The notes: generated by a model not told the origin, from the letters alone. A stretch of 64,000 nt of DNA from Arthrobacter sp. FB24 (GCF_000196235.1 NC_008541.1:4402001-4466000), one strand, 5' to 3'; counted from the first letter of the stretch, positions 46,758-57,247 are shown. Numbers and translations: made by a program.

Positions 46758-46875
46758 CGCTCTCTCACTTCCGGCCGCCCTTTTCCAAACGCTCTCTCAC
46801 TTCCGGCCGCCCTTTCCGTAACGCTCTCTCACTTCCGGCCGCTCTTTCCGTAACGCTCTCTCACTTCCGGCCGCA
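46756..46875. repeat. Tandem 32-bp repeat, about 3.8 units
   Basis: Units start at 46756, 46788, 46820 and 46852, all exactly 32 bases apart; each begins AACGCTCTCTCACTTCCGG and continues with CCGCCCTTTCC-like sequence. The first unit overlaps the TetR stop codon. The units are adjacent, without spacers of unique sequence, so this is not a CRISPR. The same core occurs at 12607, 38698 and 48691. Confidence 0.9.
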
Positions 46876-47201
46876 GCCTGCGGTTGCCGACGCGTTGCGC
46901 ATTTGGGAGGATGGCGGGGCGGGCCGCTGGCGCCCGGCAATCAGGCGGTCCGGATCGGACTGCCTGCACAACGAGGGGAATGAGCATGCCGAAGACCGTC
47001 GAGGTCATCGCAGCCGCGGGAAGCGGGGCGGCCGGAATGGCGTGCTTTGCGGCCACGGCGACGTCAGCCTTCCCGCGCCGGACCTGCCCCTAGCCGTCCG
47101 ACAGGTATCTTCCTTCATTGGGCTCCTGGTGCGCCCGGAATCAGCTGACAAGAGACTGCTATTCCCCCTTGGGGACCCTACGTTTTCGAAAGCTCATTGT
47201 C
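46876..47201. other. Intergenic region, little coding support
   Basis: This stretch of about 326 bases between the tandem repeat and the FBP-domain gene holds one short candidate ORF (46986-47093) and nothing else recognisable. The FBP gene promoter must be in its right part, but no clear hexamers were found. Confidence 0.35.
46986..47093 (+). CDS. Possible small hypothetical protein
   Basis: A 35-residue frame beginning MPKTVEVIAAAGSGAAGM with a GAGGGG ribosome-binding site 7 bases upstream and two Cys. It has no recognisable homologue type and could be chance in this GC-rich DNA. Included only because the ribosome-binding site is good. Confidence 0.2.
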   Translation: MPKTVEVIAAAGSGAAGMACFAATATSAFPRRTCP

Positions 47202-47696
47202 ATGCAGAAAATCACTGCCCAGCAGATCCGTTCGTCCTTCATCAATGCCAGCCGTTCCGAGGCGGCCAAGCTCACCCTGCCCCGGGAGTTCGACTCCCTG
47301 GACTGGGACAGCCTGGACTTTTTGGGGTGGCGGGACGCCAAGATGCCGCTCCGCGGCTACCTCGTAGTCCCGGGCCCCTCGGGGTTGACCGGAATCATGC
47401 TCCGCGCTCCCGAGGGCGGAGCCAAGAAGAGCCGGTCCGTACTATGCGAACTGTGCCGCGACGTGTTCTCCAGGGACGACGTCCTGTTGTGGGTTGCCAA
47501 ACGCGCCGGCCAGTCGGGCCGGAACGGCAACACCATAGGGACGCTGATCTGCGCCGATTTCCTGTGCAGCGGGAACGTGCGCGTGGAACCGCCGGCCAAT
47601 GAGATCAACCCGGACCCGGCCGCCGTCGTTCTTCGGCAGATCGACGGACTGACAGCGCGGACGGAACTGTTCATCAACCGGGTCCAAGGACGCTAG
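47202..47696 (+). CDS. FBP-domain protein with treble-clef zinc finger
   Basis: A 164-residue protein of the actinobacterial FBP family (C-terminal treble-clef zinc-finger domain, named after fibronectin-binding homology of a founder). The N-terminal half reads MQKITAQQIRSSFINASRSE with the W-D-S-L-D-F-L-G-W-R-D segment; the zinc-binding Cys are in VLCELCRD and ICADFLC. It has no signal peptide and is predicted cytoplasmic. Members are thought to associate with ribosomes or EF-G; that is a family-level idea only. ATG at 47202; a convergent terminator follows. Confidence 0.85.
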   Translation: MQKITAQQIRSSFINASRSEAAKLTLPREFDSLDWDSLDFLGWRDAKMPLRGYLVVPGPSGLTGIMLRAPEGGAKKSRSVLCELCRDVFSRDDVLLWVAKRAGQSGRNGNTIGTLICADFLCSGNVRVEPPANEINPDPAAVVLRQIDGLTARTELFINRVQGR

Positions 47697-47698
47697 GG

Positions 47699-47739
47699 CT
47701 GTCGGGGCGGGGGCGGGCACGTTCCCGCCCGGCCGACAG
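47699..47739. terminator. Bidirectional hairpin terminator
   Basis: CTGTCGG pairs with CCGACAG at the ends, and GGGCGGG with CCCGCCC inside, around CACGTT. It lies between the convergent FBP-domain gene (stop 47696) and lipoprotein gene (stop 47761). Confidence 0.65.
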
Positions 47740-47760
47740 GGTAGCGCCGGCCCGGAGAAG

Positions 47761-48483
47761 TCAGCTGTACGAAATGCTCAACAACAGCGCTTTGAGTGCC
47801 TGCCCCTCGGCCCCTGCCAGCCACGACTTTGCCGCCTCGTCGCTGGCGAACGGCTTCTCGATGAACCGGACGTCGGCCACCAGGACCTCTTCGCCGATGC
47901 GGATGATCCCGTCAACCCGGGAGCCCTCACCGGCCGCGGGCGTCCCGGCCGTCAGGTGCATGCGGTACGTCGGGCTGCCATCCATCCTGTCCACATAGAA
48001 GGAATAGTGGGCGGCGGGAGCAGGTTGCCTGCTGAGGCCGGGAACTGGTTCGGACTCGAAGACTGTCCGGTTGACCGGATGGCTAACAGCATCAGCCATC
48101 TGTCCGGAATACACGGTGACCTGCTCCGTACCGCTCGCATCGAAGACGGTCGCCGTTCGGGACAGGGACGGCTCCCCCGCCCCGGTGAACAGTTCCACCC
48201 GCCAGTCCGCCGGGTAATTAAAAGACAGACGCCCGTCCGGGAATGTGTACGTCGCGATGCCGGCGGAAACCTGAGCGGACGACGGCGGCTGGGCACCGCT
48301 CGTCGTCGGGCCCGCCGTAGCGGGTGCGGATGTTGCGCCTGCCGACTCCGAGGAGGTGCCGATGCCCGACGGCGATGCGCCGCCGGAGGAAGCCGCGGGG
48401 ACGGCTGCCCCGCAGCCGGCCAGGCTGAGGGCTGCGGCGGTGGCTAGGGCGGCGATGAAGGGGACGCGACGTGCGGAATGCAT
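47761..48483 (-). CDS. Secreted lipoprotein of unknown function
   Basis: A 240-residue predicted lipoprotein. Signal sequence (residues 1-22) ends in the lipobox LAGC, followed by a Ser/Ala/Thr/Pro-rich linker of about 50 residues and a globular domain with a PsbP/DUF1795-like beginning (YTFPDGRLSFNYPADWRVE). The ATG at 48483 was chosen because it puts the signal peptide at the N-terminus; the frame extends 49 codons upstream without conserved features. It should sit on the outer face of the membrane. No operon partner. Confidence 0.85.
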   Translation of the reverse strand: MHSARRVPFIAALATAAALSLAGCGAAVPAASSGGASPSGIGTSSESAGATSAPATAGPTTSGAQPPSSAQVSAGIATYTFPDGRLSFNYPADWRVELFTGAGEPSLSRTATVFDASGTEQVTVYSGQMADAVSHPVNRTVFESEPVPGLSRQPAPAAHYSFYVDRMDGSPTYRMHLTAGTPAAGEGSRVDGIIRIGEEVLVADVRFIEKPFASDEAAKSWLAGAEGQALKALLLSISYS

Positions 48484-48754
48484 GATGGTGCCTTTCACGA
48501 AGAGGCCGTCAGCTCGGTGGGGCTGGCTTCCGGTCCCGCCGCGATGGCAGTGGCTCGTGATGACCCTGATGGAGCATGTGGCGATGTGTTGTGCACTACA
48601 GAATCGCACGCAGGGACAGTGCACCTCCATACCGCTGCGAATAAATCCATCGATTTGTTATAAATGTCCGAACACGTCACGACGGACGAAAAGTGCGAGA
48701 GCGTCCGTAAAAAACCCGCAGGAAGTGAGAGAGCGTCCTGTTAGGCGGCCGGAG
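48484..48754. other. Gap downstream of jetC, no JetD gene or remnant
   Basis: This region lies where jetD is normally found. It contains a repeat module (48691-48740) and the promoter region of the lipoprotein gene, including an AT-rich stretch around 48645-48665. No part of a DUF3322/DUF2220 (Toprim) protein could be read in any frame. Confidence 0.6.
48691..48740. repeat. Short intergenic repeat module (pair)
   Basis: GTGCGAGAGCGT at 48693 and GTGAGAGAGCGT at 48725, exactly 32 bases apart, with AAAAAACCCGCAGGAA between them. On the minus strand the module reads ACGCTCTCTCACTTCC about 20 bases after the jetC stop. Belongs to the family at 12607, 38698 and 46756. Confidence 0.75.
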
Positions 48755-51700
48755 TTAGCGCAGGACGATATCCACCGGGTTCGCCTCGGACCTCCACTGG
48801 CCTTCAGCGCCCGCCCGCGGCCCGATCACGGGAGCTGTGAGGACTCCGGAGCGGTTGGTGCGCTTGTCCCGCAGGATTTCCGTGACGGAGCCCAGGTGCT
48901 TGGACAGGTCAATCACATTCTCCGGAGCGGCCAGGAGCAGCTGGAAGCCGAATTCATGCAGCGCCTTGATGCCCGCACCGGCGAATTCCTCCGAGGCAAG
49001 GACAAATGCCTCGTCCATCATCACGGTGCCGTAGGTGGTGAAGCCCTGCTCCGCGATGCCCAGCTGATAGCTCAGCGCCGCGGCCATGATGAACGCCGTG
49101 AAGCGCTGCCGCTCGCCGCCGGACATGGAACCCGTATCCGCGTGCATGAACACGTCCGTCCGCTTGCCGCCGCGCGGACCAAGTACTTCGCGGTGCTCCT
49201 TGCACTGGATGAACAGGTGCCCGCGCACATCCAGCACCTCGGCCCGCCAGCGCCGGTCCTCCGGCGTCTGCGACCCCAGTCGCTTCACGAGCGTTTCCAG
49301 CGACTTGTAGCGGTTGGTGAGCTCGGCGTCGTCGTCCGTTTCGGCGCCGGCAGCTGTCGCTCCCGCAGCGCGCGAGGGCCGCGTGTGACGCGTCCTGAGC
49401 GCATTCTGGATGGCGTCCTTGAACTGCTTCGCGGTGGGCGGCAGGGTCTGTTTGATATCGAGTTCCAGGAAGCTGCCCTCGTGGAAGTTGACCTCGGACA
49501 GGATGCCGTTCAGGGGCAGGATGCGGCTGGTAATGGACCGGCGTTCCTCGTCCAGCAGGTGCAGCAGGGTGCTGAACGATTCGTGCGTGCGCTGGTTGAA
49601 GAACTGCCGGAACTCGGCTTCCTGCGCGGGCAGGCCGTCGCTGACGATCGCATGGTACCGGGCTTCGAACTCCCCGGCGGCGCCGATCGAGGTGCCGTGG
49701 TCCGCGGAGATCGCCGTGCCCCATTCGCGGACGAATCCTTCGAAGATACGGGTGAGGCGCTCCGAGGTGGCCTGGCCGCGGGACTCTGCAGCGTGCAGTT
49801 CTGCGAGGAGCCGGGTCCGGACCTGGTGGGCCAGGTTGTCCAGCTCATGCATTTCCGCGACGTCGTCCACGCCGCCGAAGTCGGCACAGTATTGTTCCAG
49901 CGCGGCGACGGTGGCGTCCGACGGCGGTGCCTGGCGCAGACGGGTGCGCGCGGCTTCCAGCAGCGAATCCGCCGCGGTGAGCTGGTGGTCCAGCGCCTTG
50001 TATTCGCTTTGCAGGACCGCTGCGGCCTCGGTGCTGGACTGGTGCTTCTGCCGGGCCGCCTCGATGTTGGCGCGCAACGGCTCCAGGTCGGCCTGGGCGG
50101 CGAGGGCATCCTTGAGCCGCTGCTCGATCTTCCCGAGCTCGTCCTCCGCGACAGCCGCGGAAACCTGCTCCCAGGGCCGGTTGTCCTCGGCGATCCGGCG
50201 TAGGGCCTCCAGCTGGCGGGTCATTCCCTGGTGCGACTCCTCGCGGCTTTGCGCGAGTTCGGCGGCCTTCGCCAGTTCCTGCTGCAGGTCCTCCACCTGT
50301 GCAGCCACCAGCTCGAGCTTCGAGGCGTTGTCGAAGCCCAGGACGTAGTCCTGCCTGCTGGCAAAGCGGTCGTCCTTCTCCACCGTGTGGCGGTTGCGCT
50401 TGACCACGCCGCCCAGGCTCAGGCCTTTGTCCAGCGCAGCGAGTTCGTCCGGGTCCTCGACGCATGGGTAGGCGAAGTCGACCGCGATCCGCTCGCGGAT
50501 CCACTGCCCGGCGTCGGCCGCCGGCCCGGTGGTGAGGATGTCAAGCTTGGTCAGCAGATCGCCGTCGGCCGCGTTTTCAACGGCCAGCGCGCCGCCAGCG
50601 AGCGGCTTAGACACGTCCACGGCACGGAGCGCGCCGCGGACGGAGTTGTTGTTCAGGTAGCGGGTGACGGCGGCGAAGTGCTCGCCGGGAACCAGCAGCG
50701 TGGTGGCCAGGTTGCGCAGCGCGCGTTCAGCGGCGGGCCGCCATTGTTCCTCCCCTTCGGCGACGTCGATCAGTTCGCCGCCGAACGGCATCTGCTCCTC
50801 CGGCACGCCGGTTGCCGCCGCGATGGCGGTCCGGTTTTCGATGCTCGACGGCGGGAGCAGGGACTTGCGCGTCTTCAGCGAGACGAGTTCCTGCTGGGCC
50901 GCCGCAAGCTCACGTTTCTTCGTGGCGTGGCCGTCGAATGCCTCGAAGCGCAGCTCTTTGAGCGCCTCGGAGTCACCCTGCAGTTCCGCCGAGCGGTCGG
51001 CTGCGTGGGTGTGCGCCTGTTCCCAGCCTTCGGCCGACCACGCGAGCTCCAGCCCGGCATCGGCCAACGCCTGCCGCGCGGCTTCCTCCACCTGCTGGCG
51101 GAGCTTGAGTCCCACCCGGGCATTCTCCAGCGACTGCTCGATCGCCGAGATCGCGTTGCCGCCCTGGTTGTTATAGTCCGCCTCGAGCTGGCGCAGGTCC
51201 TTCGCCAGGCCGTCCCGGACCGCGCGCTCCGCGGCAAGGTCCTTAGCCTTGGCCCGGGCGAGGTCCTTGTAACGGACCAGGGTCTTTTCGTGGACCGTCA
51301 CCGCGAGCTGCTGCTTGTAGGCATCGAATTCTTCACCGGCGAGTTCCCGCAGGCGGTTCGCATCCAGGAGGGACTGCGCGTATTCCTTGTTGAGGCCCGG
51401 AACCGGAGCCAGCTGGTCGCGCTGCTGCCGCACGTCCTCCAGCCGCTGCCGGATGGACATCAGGTTGCTGAATTCCTCGACGACGTCATCCGCTGCGGAC
51501 AGCGTGGCGGGAGCATCAAGCACCTGGTCCCGGAAGAAGGTGTTGACGCTGCCGCCGAGGCCCTTGCCGGCCTGGATCACCCGGAGCAACGGCAGGGCCT
51601 GGTCCGAATTGATGCCCAGCAGGCGCCGGAACCGCTCGGCAAACGCCTTGTGCACGTCGAAGACCTGCGCGTCCGGGAAGATCGTGTCCAGCGCAGCCTT

Positions 51701-52219
51701 GGTGAAGCGCTTCTCGGCGATGCCCTCGATCGCCGCAAGGTCCAGCGGCTTGTTGTCGATCAGGTAATACCGGCCGACACTCGACTCCGTGCCGTTCTTG
51801 GGCAGGTCGAAGAGCGCCGACACCGTCACCTTCGTGCCGGCCGCGTTGTCGAACGTTAGGGCGACGGCGGACCACGTGGCGCCGGGGCGCTGGAAGGCAC
51901 TGGCAGAGCCCTCACCCACAGCCTTGTCGCCCACCTTGCCGCGCATGTACGTGAACGTTGTCCGCTTGTCCTCCACAGCGCCGGAGCGCTGCGCCGCGGC
52001 CTCGTTGGAGCGCGGCCGCGCATCGAACACACGCAGCATCGCGTCAAACAGCGTGGACTTGCCCACTCCGGAGTTGCCCGTCAGCAGGGTGCCGTTACGG
52101 TCCACGTGCATCGTGTGGGCGCCATGGAACGTGCCCCAGTTGACCACCTGCACCAGCGCGAGACGCATCTGGCCGGGGTTGGTGAGCTCGCCCATCGGCA
52201 GCATGGTTGCGATGCTCAC
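48755..52219 (-). CDS. jetC: JetC / MksB SMC-like ATPase
   Basis: A 1154-residue SMC/MukB-like ATPase of the Wadjet/MksB type. Walker [10 protein letters not shown] is near the N-terminus (Lys54), the ABC signature SGGE ends at Glu1036 and Walker B VMMDEAF has Asp1069-Glu1070, so the ATPase looks intact. The middle (about 280-480 and 650-830) is rich in charged heptad-like stretches expected of long coiled coils, with a hinge-like region between. It forms a complex with JetA (kleisin-like) and JetB and is thought to extrude DNA loops. It overlaps jetB by four bases. No jetD follows. ATG at 52219. Confidence 0.92.
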   Translation of the reverse strand: MSIATMLPMGELTNPGQMRLALVQVVNWGTFHGAHTMHVDRNGTLLTGNSGVGKSTLFDAMLRVFDARPRSNEAAAQRSGAVEDKRTTFTYMRGKVGDKAVGEGSASAFQRPGATWSAVALTFDNAAGTKVTVSALFDLPKNGTESSVGRYYLIDNKPLDLAAIEGIAEKRFTKAALDTIFPDAQVFDVHKAFAERFRRLLGINSDQALPLLRVIQAGKGLGGSVNTFFRDQVLDAPATLSAADDVVEEFSNLMSIRQRLEDVRQQRDQLAPVPGLNKEYAQSLLDANRLRELAGEEFDAYKQQLAVTVHEKTLVRYKDLARAKAKDLAAERAVRDGLAKDLRQLEADYNNQGGNAISAIEQSLENARVGLKLRQQVEEAARQALADAGLELAWSAEGWEQAHTHAADRSAELQGDSEALKELRFEAFDGHATKKRELAAAQQELVSLKTRKSLLPPSSIENRTAIAAATGVPEEQMPFGGELIDVAEGEEQWRPAAERALRNLATTLLVPGEHFAAVTRYLNNNSVRGALRAVDVSKPLAGGALAVENAADGDLLTKLDILTTGPAADAGQWIRERIAVDFAYPCVEDPDELAALDKGLSLGGVVKRNRHTVEKDDRFASRQDYVLGFDNASKLELVAAQVEDLQQELAKAAELAQSREESHQGMTRQLEALRRIAEDNRPWEQVSAAVAEDELGKIEQRLKDALAAQADLEPLRANIEAARQKHQSSTEAAAVLQSEYKALDHQLTAADSLLEAARTRLRQAPPSDATVAALEQYCADFGGVDDVAEMHELDNLAHQVRTRLLAELHAAESRGQATSERLTRIFEGFVREWGTAISADHGTSIGAAGEFEARYHAIVSDGLPAQEAEFRQFFNQRTHESFSTLLHLLDEERRSITSRILPLNGILSEVNFHEGSFLELDIKQTLPPTAKQFKDAIQNALRTRHTRPSRAAGATAAGAETDDDAELTNRYKSLETLVKRLGSQTPEDRRWRAEVLDVRGHLFIQCKEHREVLGPRGGKRTDVFMHADTGSMSGGERQRFTAFIMAAALSYQLGIAEQGFTTYGTVMMDEAFVLASEEFAGAGIKALHEFGFQLLLAAPENVIDLSKHLGSVTEILRDKRTNRSGVLTAPVIGPRAGAEGQWRSEANPVDIVLR

Positions 52220-53151
52220 TTGGCGTTCCCTTCCTCGTGGTCGCCTGTCGCGGCGCCACCGGACACATGCTCTGCATGCTCGCTCGTTCCTCGCTTAGAC
52301 GCATGCTGCCGCATGTCCCCGGCGTCGTCGCTGCTGTCAGTCACCGAATCGTCGTCTTCCGTGCCGTCATCCGAGCGAACGGGGTTCTCCCGGTCCAGTT
52401 CCAAAAGGGGTTCTGTACCTGCGGGGTCTGCTGTTGCCGCCACGAGCGCTTCTATGTGCGCGGGGATGTCGCCGATGTTTTCGAAGGGGAGGGCCAGGGG
52501 GAGTGCGTTGGAGATGGTGTAGACGTCCTCGAGGCCGGTGGTGATGAGGAGTTGGCGGGCCAGGAGCTTGGTGATGGCGCGGTTCACGACGTCGGAATCC
52601 CGCAGCGCGTCCTGCTGGCCGGACGGCTGGTAGTGGGCCACCAGCTCGGCGATTTCTTCCTTCGTGATCGTGGGATCCGTCTGGGCCGTGACGTGGCGGT
52701 CCAGCAGGAGCCGCAGGCGCAGCAGCACGATGGTTTCCACCCGGCTGAGCGCACGCTGCTGGCGCAGGATGCTGGAGCGGGTGCTGCCGCCGATGGCCTC
52801 GGGATCCACCGGACGCAGCACTGCCACCTTCCGTTCGTGGTCGAGCTGCAGCGTCAGGAACAGCTCGGACAGCCGGCTGCGCAGGATCAGCTGGTTGTCC
52901 AGAAGCGTAGTCCAGAGTTTCTCATCCCGGCCGCCGTCGATGTACGGGCCCTTCAGCAGCTTCACCAGGGCCTGGCGGACCTTCATCGGCAGCACGCCGG
53001 TGTCGCCCGGGAACAGCGCCGCACCGTCGACAAAGGTGTCCTTGGGCGTTACCGCGAAAGGGGCGCCGTGGATGTGTTCGGGCGCCGGTCGCACGTCCGG
53101 GGTCTCACCGTCGACGCCGGCGTCCGCCGTCGTCGTCATCTCGTCAGTCAT
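52216..53151 (-). CDS. jetB: JetB / MksE-like protein, DUF4194
   Basis: A 311-residue protein of the DUF4194 family, the KITE/MksE-like subunit of the Wadjet complex. The conserved core (about residues 55-220) contains [13 protein letters not shown] and [24 protein letters not shown]. The C-terminal 80 residues are acidic and low-complexity ([19 protein letters not shown]), which is longer than most. ATG at 53151 is 2 bases after the jetA stop and the end overlaps jetC, so translation is coupled. It probably bridges JetA and JetC. Confidence 0.92.
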   Translation of the reverse strand: MTDEMTTTADAGVDGETPDVRPAPEHIHGAPFAVTPKDTFVDGAALFPGDTGVLPMKVRQALVKLLKGPYIDGGRDEKLWTTLLDNQLILRSRLSELFLTLQLDHERKVAVLRPVDPEAIGGSTRSSILRQQRALSRVETIVLLRLRLLLDRHVTAQTDPTITKEEIAELVAHYQPSGQQDALRDSDVVNRAITKLLARQLLITTGLEDVYTISNALPLALPFENIGDIPAHIEALVAATADPAGTEPLLELDRENPVRSDDGTEDDDSVTDSSDDAGDMRQHASKRGTSEHAEHVSGGAATGDHEEGNAK

Positions 53152-53153
53152 CG

Positions 53154-54602
53154 TCAATCCTTCTTGAGGGTGACCACCGGCAGGAATGCCCTGCGGGTGG
53201 TTCCGTCTATTTGTTCGAAGTCGATGGCGTCCCAGCCTGCGCGGTCGAAGCCGGCGCCGTCGTGCAGGGCCTGGGACAGCAGCGCGCGGATGGAGTTGAT
53301 GTGGCGTTCCTCCGGCGGAAGCTGCTCCCATGCCTCCGGCAGGGTGGCCGCTCCGGCGACCGCGGCGCGGATGGCCGCCGGCTTGGCCTTCCCGGTGCGC
53401 GGCGAGCGCACGCGGTCCGAGTCGCTGAAGGCTATGGGGTCGGCAAGTTTGGGCGGGGCGGCGAACTCGTCGGGGTCGAAGAGCTTGACCATCGACAAGG
53501 ATTCGAAACCCGCGTTAAAGAGCACAGGTCCGGGCACCAGGCCGGGGCGTTCACGTTCGTAGGGCAGCGAACGGATGGCCTGTTCAGCCTCCCGGAGCAC
53601 CTTCCGCAGCCGCACGGACTGGCGGAAATCGTCGCTCTGGACGTAGGTGTTGAGGCTTTCGCTCAGCTTGCCGTAGATCCGCTGGATCTGGCTGTGCTGC
53701 GTCCGGAGCTCAGCCACCAGGTTCTTCAGCGTCTCGCGGTCCTCATGGCTGAGGTCGTCCGCGAACTGGCGGCTGAGCACCTCCCCGATCGCGGACCGGA
53801 ATCGCAGCTGCTGCTGCGGGTCCTCGAGGAATGCCGTAAATGACCGGAACGTCCTGCCTTCAGGACTCTGCCTGAGCCGCTTGTCCGCCTCCAGCACCTG
53901 TGCCATGGTGGCGCCCTTGCTGAGGGACTCCTCGATGATCTGGTTGCGGAGCTCGCCCACCAGTTCTTCGATCCGGTCACGCATCTTCTTGTAGTCCGCC
54001 GGCAGGCTGGCGGCGAGGTCCAGGATGTTTCCTGCGGCCTCCACCGCTTCGTCATCGTCCAGCAAGCCGTCGAAGTCCCCGGAGCTGATGTCCTCGATGA
54101 GCTGCTGCCGCTCCTCGATCTCGTCTTCGAGCGACTCCAGCCGGGCGCTCTGGTCCGGGTTGGTCTCATTGGCAAGTTTCTCGACGTCGCCCAGCAGCGT
54201 CCCCAGCCGGGAACCGTTCAGCGTGGAGCGTTCGCTGGAGAGGCTGTCCAGGAAGGCGAGGACGCGGGCCGCAGGCTCGGTGACTTCGTAGACGATCTGA
54301 CCCGACTGGTTACGGCGGGTCAGGAAGTTCTTACGGGTCCATTCGTCGCCGAAGGACTTCCCGTTGGCCATTCCGCCCAGTCCGGGGTCCTGGCGGCGGA
54401 GCTGCTCAAGGAAGGCATCGACGTCGGCATGGAACTCTTCCAGCGGAAGCTGCGGACGGGTTCGGGTGAAGGAAGCCTGCAGGACGGCGATGACCCACGG
54501 CGCGGACCGGGTGAGCGCCCAGGCAGGTCCCTTGGTGAGGAGTTCGAGGTCCCGGAGCCGGGCGCTGATCGCGTCCGCGGAGGACGGGGCGGATCGGGAC
54601 AC
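53154..54602 (-). CDS. jetA: JetA / MksF-like kleisin, DUF3375
   Basis: A 482-residue DUF3375 protein, the kleisin-like (MksF/MukF-type) subunit. The GTG at 54602 follows AAGGAG by 5 bases and gives the usual family length of about 480; the frame extends further up but without support. Typical N-terminal wHTH-like [23 protein letters not shown] precedes the helical kleisin region. First gene of jetABC, with 2 bases to jetB. Family knowledge: JetABC resembles bacterial condensin, and with JetD it cleaves small circular plasmids. Confidence 0.92.
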   Translation of the reverse strand: MSRSAPSSADAISARLRDLELLTKGPAWALTRSAPWVIAVLQASFTRTRPQLPLEEFHADVDAFLEQLRRQDPGLGGMANGKSFGDEWTRKNFLTRRNQSGQIVYEVTEPAARVLAFLDSLSSERSTLNGSRLGTLLGDVEKLANETNPDQSARLESLEDEIEERQQLIEDISSGDFDGLLDDDEAVEAAGNILDLAASLPADYKKMRDRIEELVGELRNQIIEESLSKGATMAQVLEADKRLRQSPEGRTFRSFTAFLEDPQQQLRFRSAIGEVLSRQFADDLSHEDRETLKNLVAELRTQHSQIQRIYGKLSESLNTYVQSDDFRQSVRLRKVLREAEQAIRSLPYERERPGLVPGPVLFNAGFESLSMVKLFDPDEFAAPPKLADPIAFSDSDRVRSPRTGKAKPAAIRAAVAGAATLPEAWEQLPPEERHINSIRALLSQALHDGAGFDRAGWDAIDFEQIDGTTRRAFLPVVTLKKD

Positions 54603-54894
54603 ACACTCTCCTTCAGCTGCCACAGGACTCGTCGGGCAGCGGAAAACCCGAAAACTGCCAACTACAAGGTTAACGCAGTGCCCCGGCCGGCAGGTCCGGC
54701 GCACTTCGTGGGCAGCTCTCCTGTTACGCGTGTTACTGGTGGGGTTTCAGTGACCGCGCCGTGACCTACGCACCGGTAGCATTTCGATCCCGTATCAACC
54801 CCTCCGCCACGGCGTGCTGAGTCTGGCTGACGGCGGCGCCCGCACCCTACGCTCGTCCTACTTGATCCATCCAGGCAGTGACGCAGGGGGAAAC

Positions 54895-55197
54895 ATGCAG
54901 TTCGATCTCAGTGCAGTTGAAACAGGCACGTTCGTGTTCATCGGAACGCTGGTGTTTGGAATGCTGATCGTGGGCTTCATGATGACGGCCGGATTCCTGG
55001 CCATGGTGCTCGTGGGGGTGGGCCGGTTCGCCTGGTTCATCATTGCCGGCACCCTGGTGGGATTGGTCCACGGCATCAACCACTTGTGGGACCGAATGGT
55101 GCACCATGCCTCCACCGTGGAACTCCCCGGCGACTTTCAGGGGCAGCCTGCCCCTAGCACGGGAACTTACCCGCGGGTAGCATTGAGGGACAGCTGA
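54895..55197 (+). CDS. Small membrane protein
   Basis: A 100-residue protein with two hydrophobic segments (about residues 12-42 and 45-62), then a short hydrophilic tail. The ATG at 54895 has AGGGGG upstream. No family was recognised. Its layout, an early hydrophobic hairpin followed by a polar tail, resembles the protein at 58842-59507, but sequence similarity is too weak to claim homology. It precedes the acyl-CoA dehydrogenase gene by 64 bases. Confidence 0.7.
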   Translation: MQFDLSAVETGTFVFIGTLVFGMLIVGFMMTAGFLAMVLVGVGRFAWFIIAGTLVGLVHGINHLWDRMVHHASTVELPGDFQGQPAPSTGTYPRVALRDS

Positions 55198-55261
55198 AGG
55201 GTTCTCCACCCGAGGCGGACCCAGGGCTCGAGCCGGCCACCCCGGTTAGAGGAGATGCCCC

Positions 55262-57247
55262 GTGAGCTCTGCCACTGACAGTCCAGCCGCCGATGTTCCC
55301 GTAGCGCCCGACAAGATCGGGCCGGAAGCCACCGAGGCCGACGCCCGGGCCATCACCGAGGCCGCCCGCGAAACCTCCTGGGACCGGCCCAGCTTCGCCA
55401 AGGGCTTGTACCTGGGCAGCTTCGATCTCTCACTGATCCATCCCTGGCCCGAAGCCAGGGCCGAGGACGTGGAACGCGGCGAAGAGTTCATGGCCCGCCT
55501 CACCGCCTACTCCAGGACCATGTCCGGCCGGGTGATCGAGCGGAACGCCAAAATCCCGGACGAATACATCGCAGGCCTGGCAGGGCTGGGCGTCTTCGGC
55601 ATGAAGATCCCCCGCGAGTATGGCGGCCTGGGCCTCTCCCTCGTGTACTACGGCCGCGCGCTGGCCCTGCTGGGCTCGGTGCACCCGAGCCTCGGGGCGC
55701 TGCTCTCCGCACACCAGTCCATCGGCGTCCCTGAGCCTGTCAAGGTGTTCGGCACTGCGGAACAGAAGCAGGAGTACCTTCCCCGCTGCGCCGCCGGCGC
55801 CATCACGGCATTCCTGTTGACGGAACCCGACGTCGGGAGCGACCCCGCCCGGATGGGCAGCACTGCAGTTCCCACGGACGACGGCGACTTTTACATCCTG
55901 GACGGCGTCAAACTGTGGACCACCAACGGCGTGATCGCCGAACTGGTGGTGGTCATGGCCTTGGTCCCGGAGCATAGGGATTCGGACGGCACCGTCCACA
56001 AAGGCGGCATCAGCGCCTTCGTGGTGGAAATGGATTCCCCCGGCATCACGGTGGAAAACCGCAATGCCTTTATGGGGTTGCGCGGCATCGAAAACGGGGT
56101 GACGCGCTTCCACCAGGTGCGGGTACCCGCGGCCAACCGGCTCGGGCGGGAAGGCCAGGGCCTAAAGATCGCCCTCACCACCCTTAACACGGGAAGGCTT
56201 TCCATTCCGGCCCTCTGTGTGGCATCCGGCCGGTGGAGCCTGAAGATCGCCCGTGAATGGTCCAACGCACGCACCCAGTGGGGCCGGCCAGTGGGCAAGC
56301 ACGAGGCAGTGGGCAAGAAGATCGCTTTCATTGCAGCGAGCGCCTTCGCCCTGGACGCCGTGTTTGAACTGTCCGCCGAAATGGCCGACGCGGGCCAGAA
56401 GGACGTCCGGATCGAGGCCGCCCTCGCCAAGCTCTGGTCCACGGAGATCAGCTGCCGGATAGCTGACGAGCTGGTCCAGATCCGCGGCGGACGCGGCTTC
56501 GAGACGGCGGATTCGCTGGAGGCGCGCGGCGAGCGCGCCGTGCCGGCCGAGCAGCAGCTCAGGGACCTCCGGATCAACCGCATCTTCGAGGGGTCCTCGG
56601 AAATCATGAGGCTCCTGATTGCCCGTGAGGCAGTGGACGCGCACCTCGCCGCCGCCGGGGACCTTGCCTCCGCGGATGCCAGCCTGTCCGACAAGGCGAG
56701 GGCCGCCGTCGGCGCTTCAGGTTTCTACGCGAAGTGGCTGCCCAAGCTGGTGGCTGGCGCCGGGATGGACCCGCGGTCCTACGCGGAGTTCGGCCGGCTG
56801 GCGAAGCAGCTGCGTTTCGTGGAGCGGTCCTCGCGGCGGCTGGCCCGCCAGACGTTTTACGGGATGGGCCGGTGGCAGGCCAAGCTGGAGCACAAGCAGG
56901 CCTTCCTGGGCCGGATCGTTGACATCGGGGCCGAGCTGTTCGCCATGGCGGCCTGCTGTTCGCGGGCTGAAGGCATGCTCCACACTGCGCCCGAGCAGGC
57001 CGCCACCGCCTATGAACTCGCCGAAGCGTACTGCGAACAGGCACGGGTCCGCGTTGACGAGTACTTCGACCAGCTCTGGCGGAATACGGACGACGCCGAT
57101 CGCGCGCTCACGGAGAGGGTTCTCGCCGGCGACTACACCTGGCTGGAGGCGGGGGTCCTGGACCAGTCCGAAGGCACCGGGCCATGGATCGCCGATGCGT
57201 CTCCCCGGGCATCCGTGAAGGAGAACCTGCACCGCAAATACCGCTGA
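55262..57247 (+). CDS. Acyl-CoA dehydrogenase, long/very-long-chain type
   Basis: A 661-residue FAD-dependent dehydrogenase, larger than the usual 380-residue form and like VLCAD/FadE-type enzymes with an added C-terminal domain. FAD/substrate motifs LLTEPDVGSDPA and KLWTTNG are at about 184-195 and 221-227; the likely catalytic base is Glu443 in RIFEGSSEIMRLL. Residues about 470-661 form the extra helical domain. It should oxidise acyl-CoA to trans-2-enoyl-CoA in beta-oxidation. GTG start at 55262 after GAGGAG. No other beta-oxidation gene is adjacent. Confidence 0.94.
   Translation: MSSATDSPAADVPVAPDKIGPEATEADARAITEAARETSWDRPSFAKGLYLGSFDLSLIHPWPEARAEDVERGEEFMARLTAYSRTMSGRVIERNAKIPDEYIAGLAGLGVFGMKIPREYGGLGLSLVYYGRALALLGSVHPSLGALLSAHQSIGVPEPVKVFGTAEQKQEYLPRCAAGAITAFLLTEPDVGSDPARMGSTAVPTDDGDFYILDGVKLWTTNGVIAELVVVMALVPEHRDSDGTVHKGGISAFVVEMDSPGITVENRNAFMGLRGIENGVTRFHQVRVPAANRLGREGQGLKIALTTLNTGRLSIPALCVASGRWSLKIAREWSNARTQWGRPVGKHEAVGKKIAFIAASAFALDAVFELSAEMADAGQKDVRIEAALAKLWSTEISCRIADELVQIRGGRGFETADSLEARGERAVPAEQQLRDLRINRIFEGSSEIMRLLIAREAVDAHLAAAGDLASADASLSDKARAAVGASGFYAKWLPKLVAGAGMDPRSYAEFGRLAKQLRFVERSSRRLARQTFYGMGRWQAKLEHKQAFLGRIVDIGAELFAMAACCSRAEGMLHTAPEQAATAYELAEAYCEQARVRVDEYFDQLWRNTDDADRALTERVLAGDYTWLEAGVLDQSEGTGPWIADASPRASVKENLHRKYR

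Noticed and set aside
46756..46875. CRISPR array
   Set aside because: The 32-base units follow each other directly and there are no unique spacers; no cas gene is in the window.
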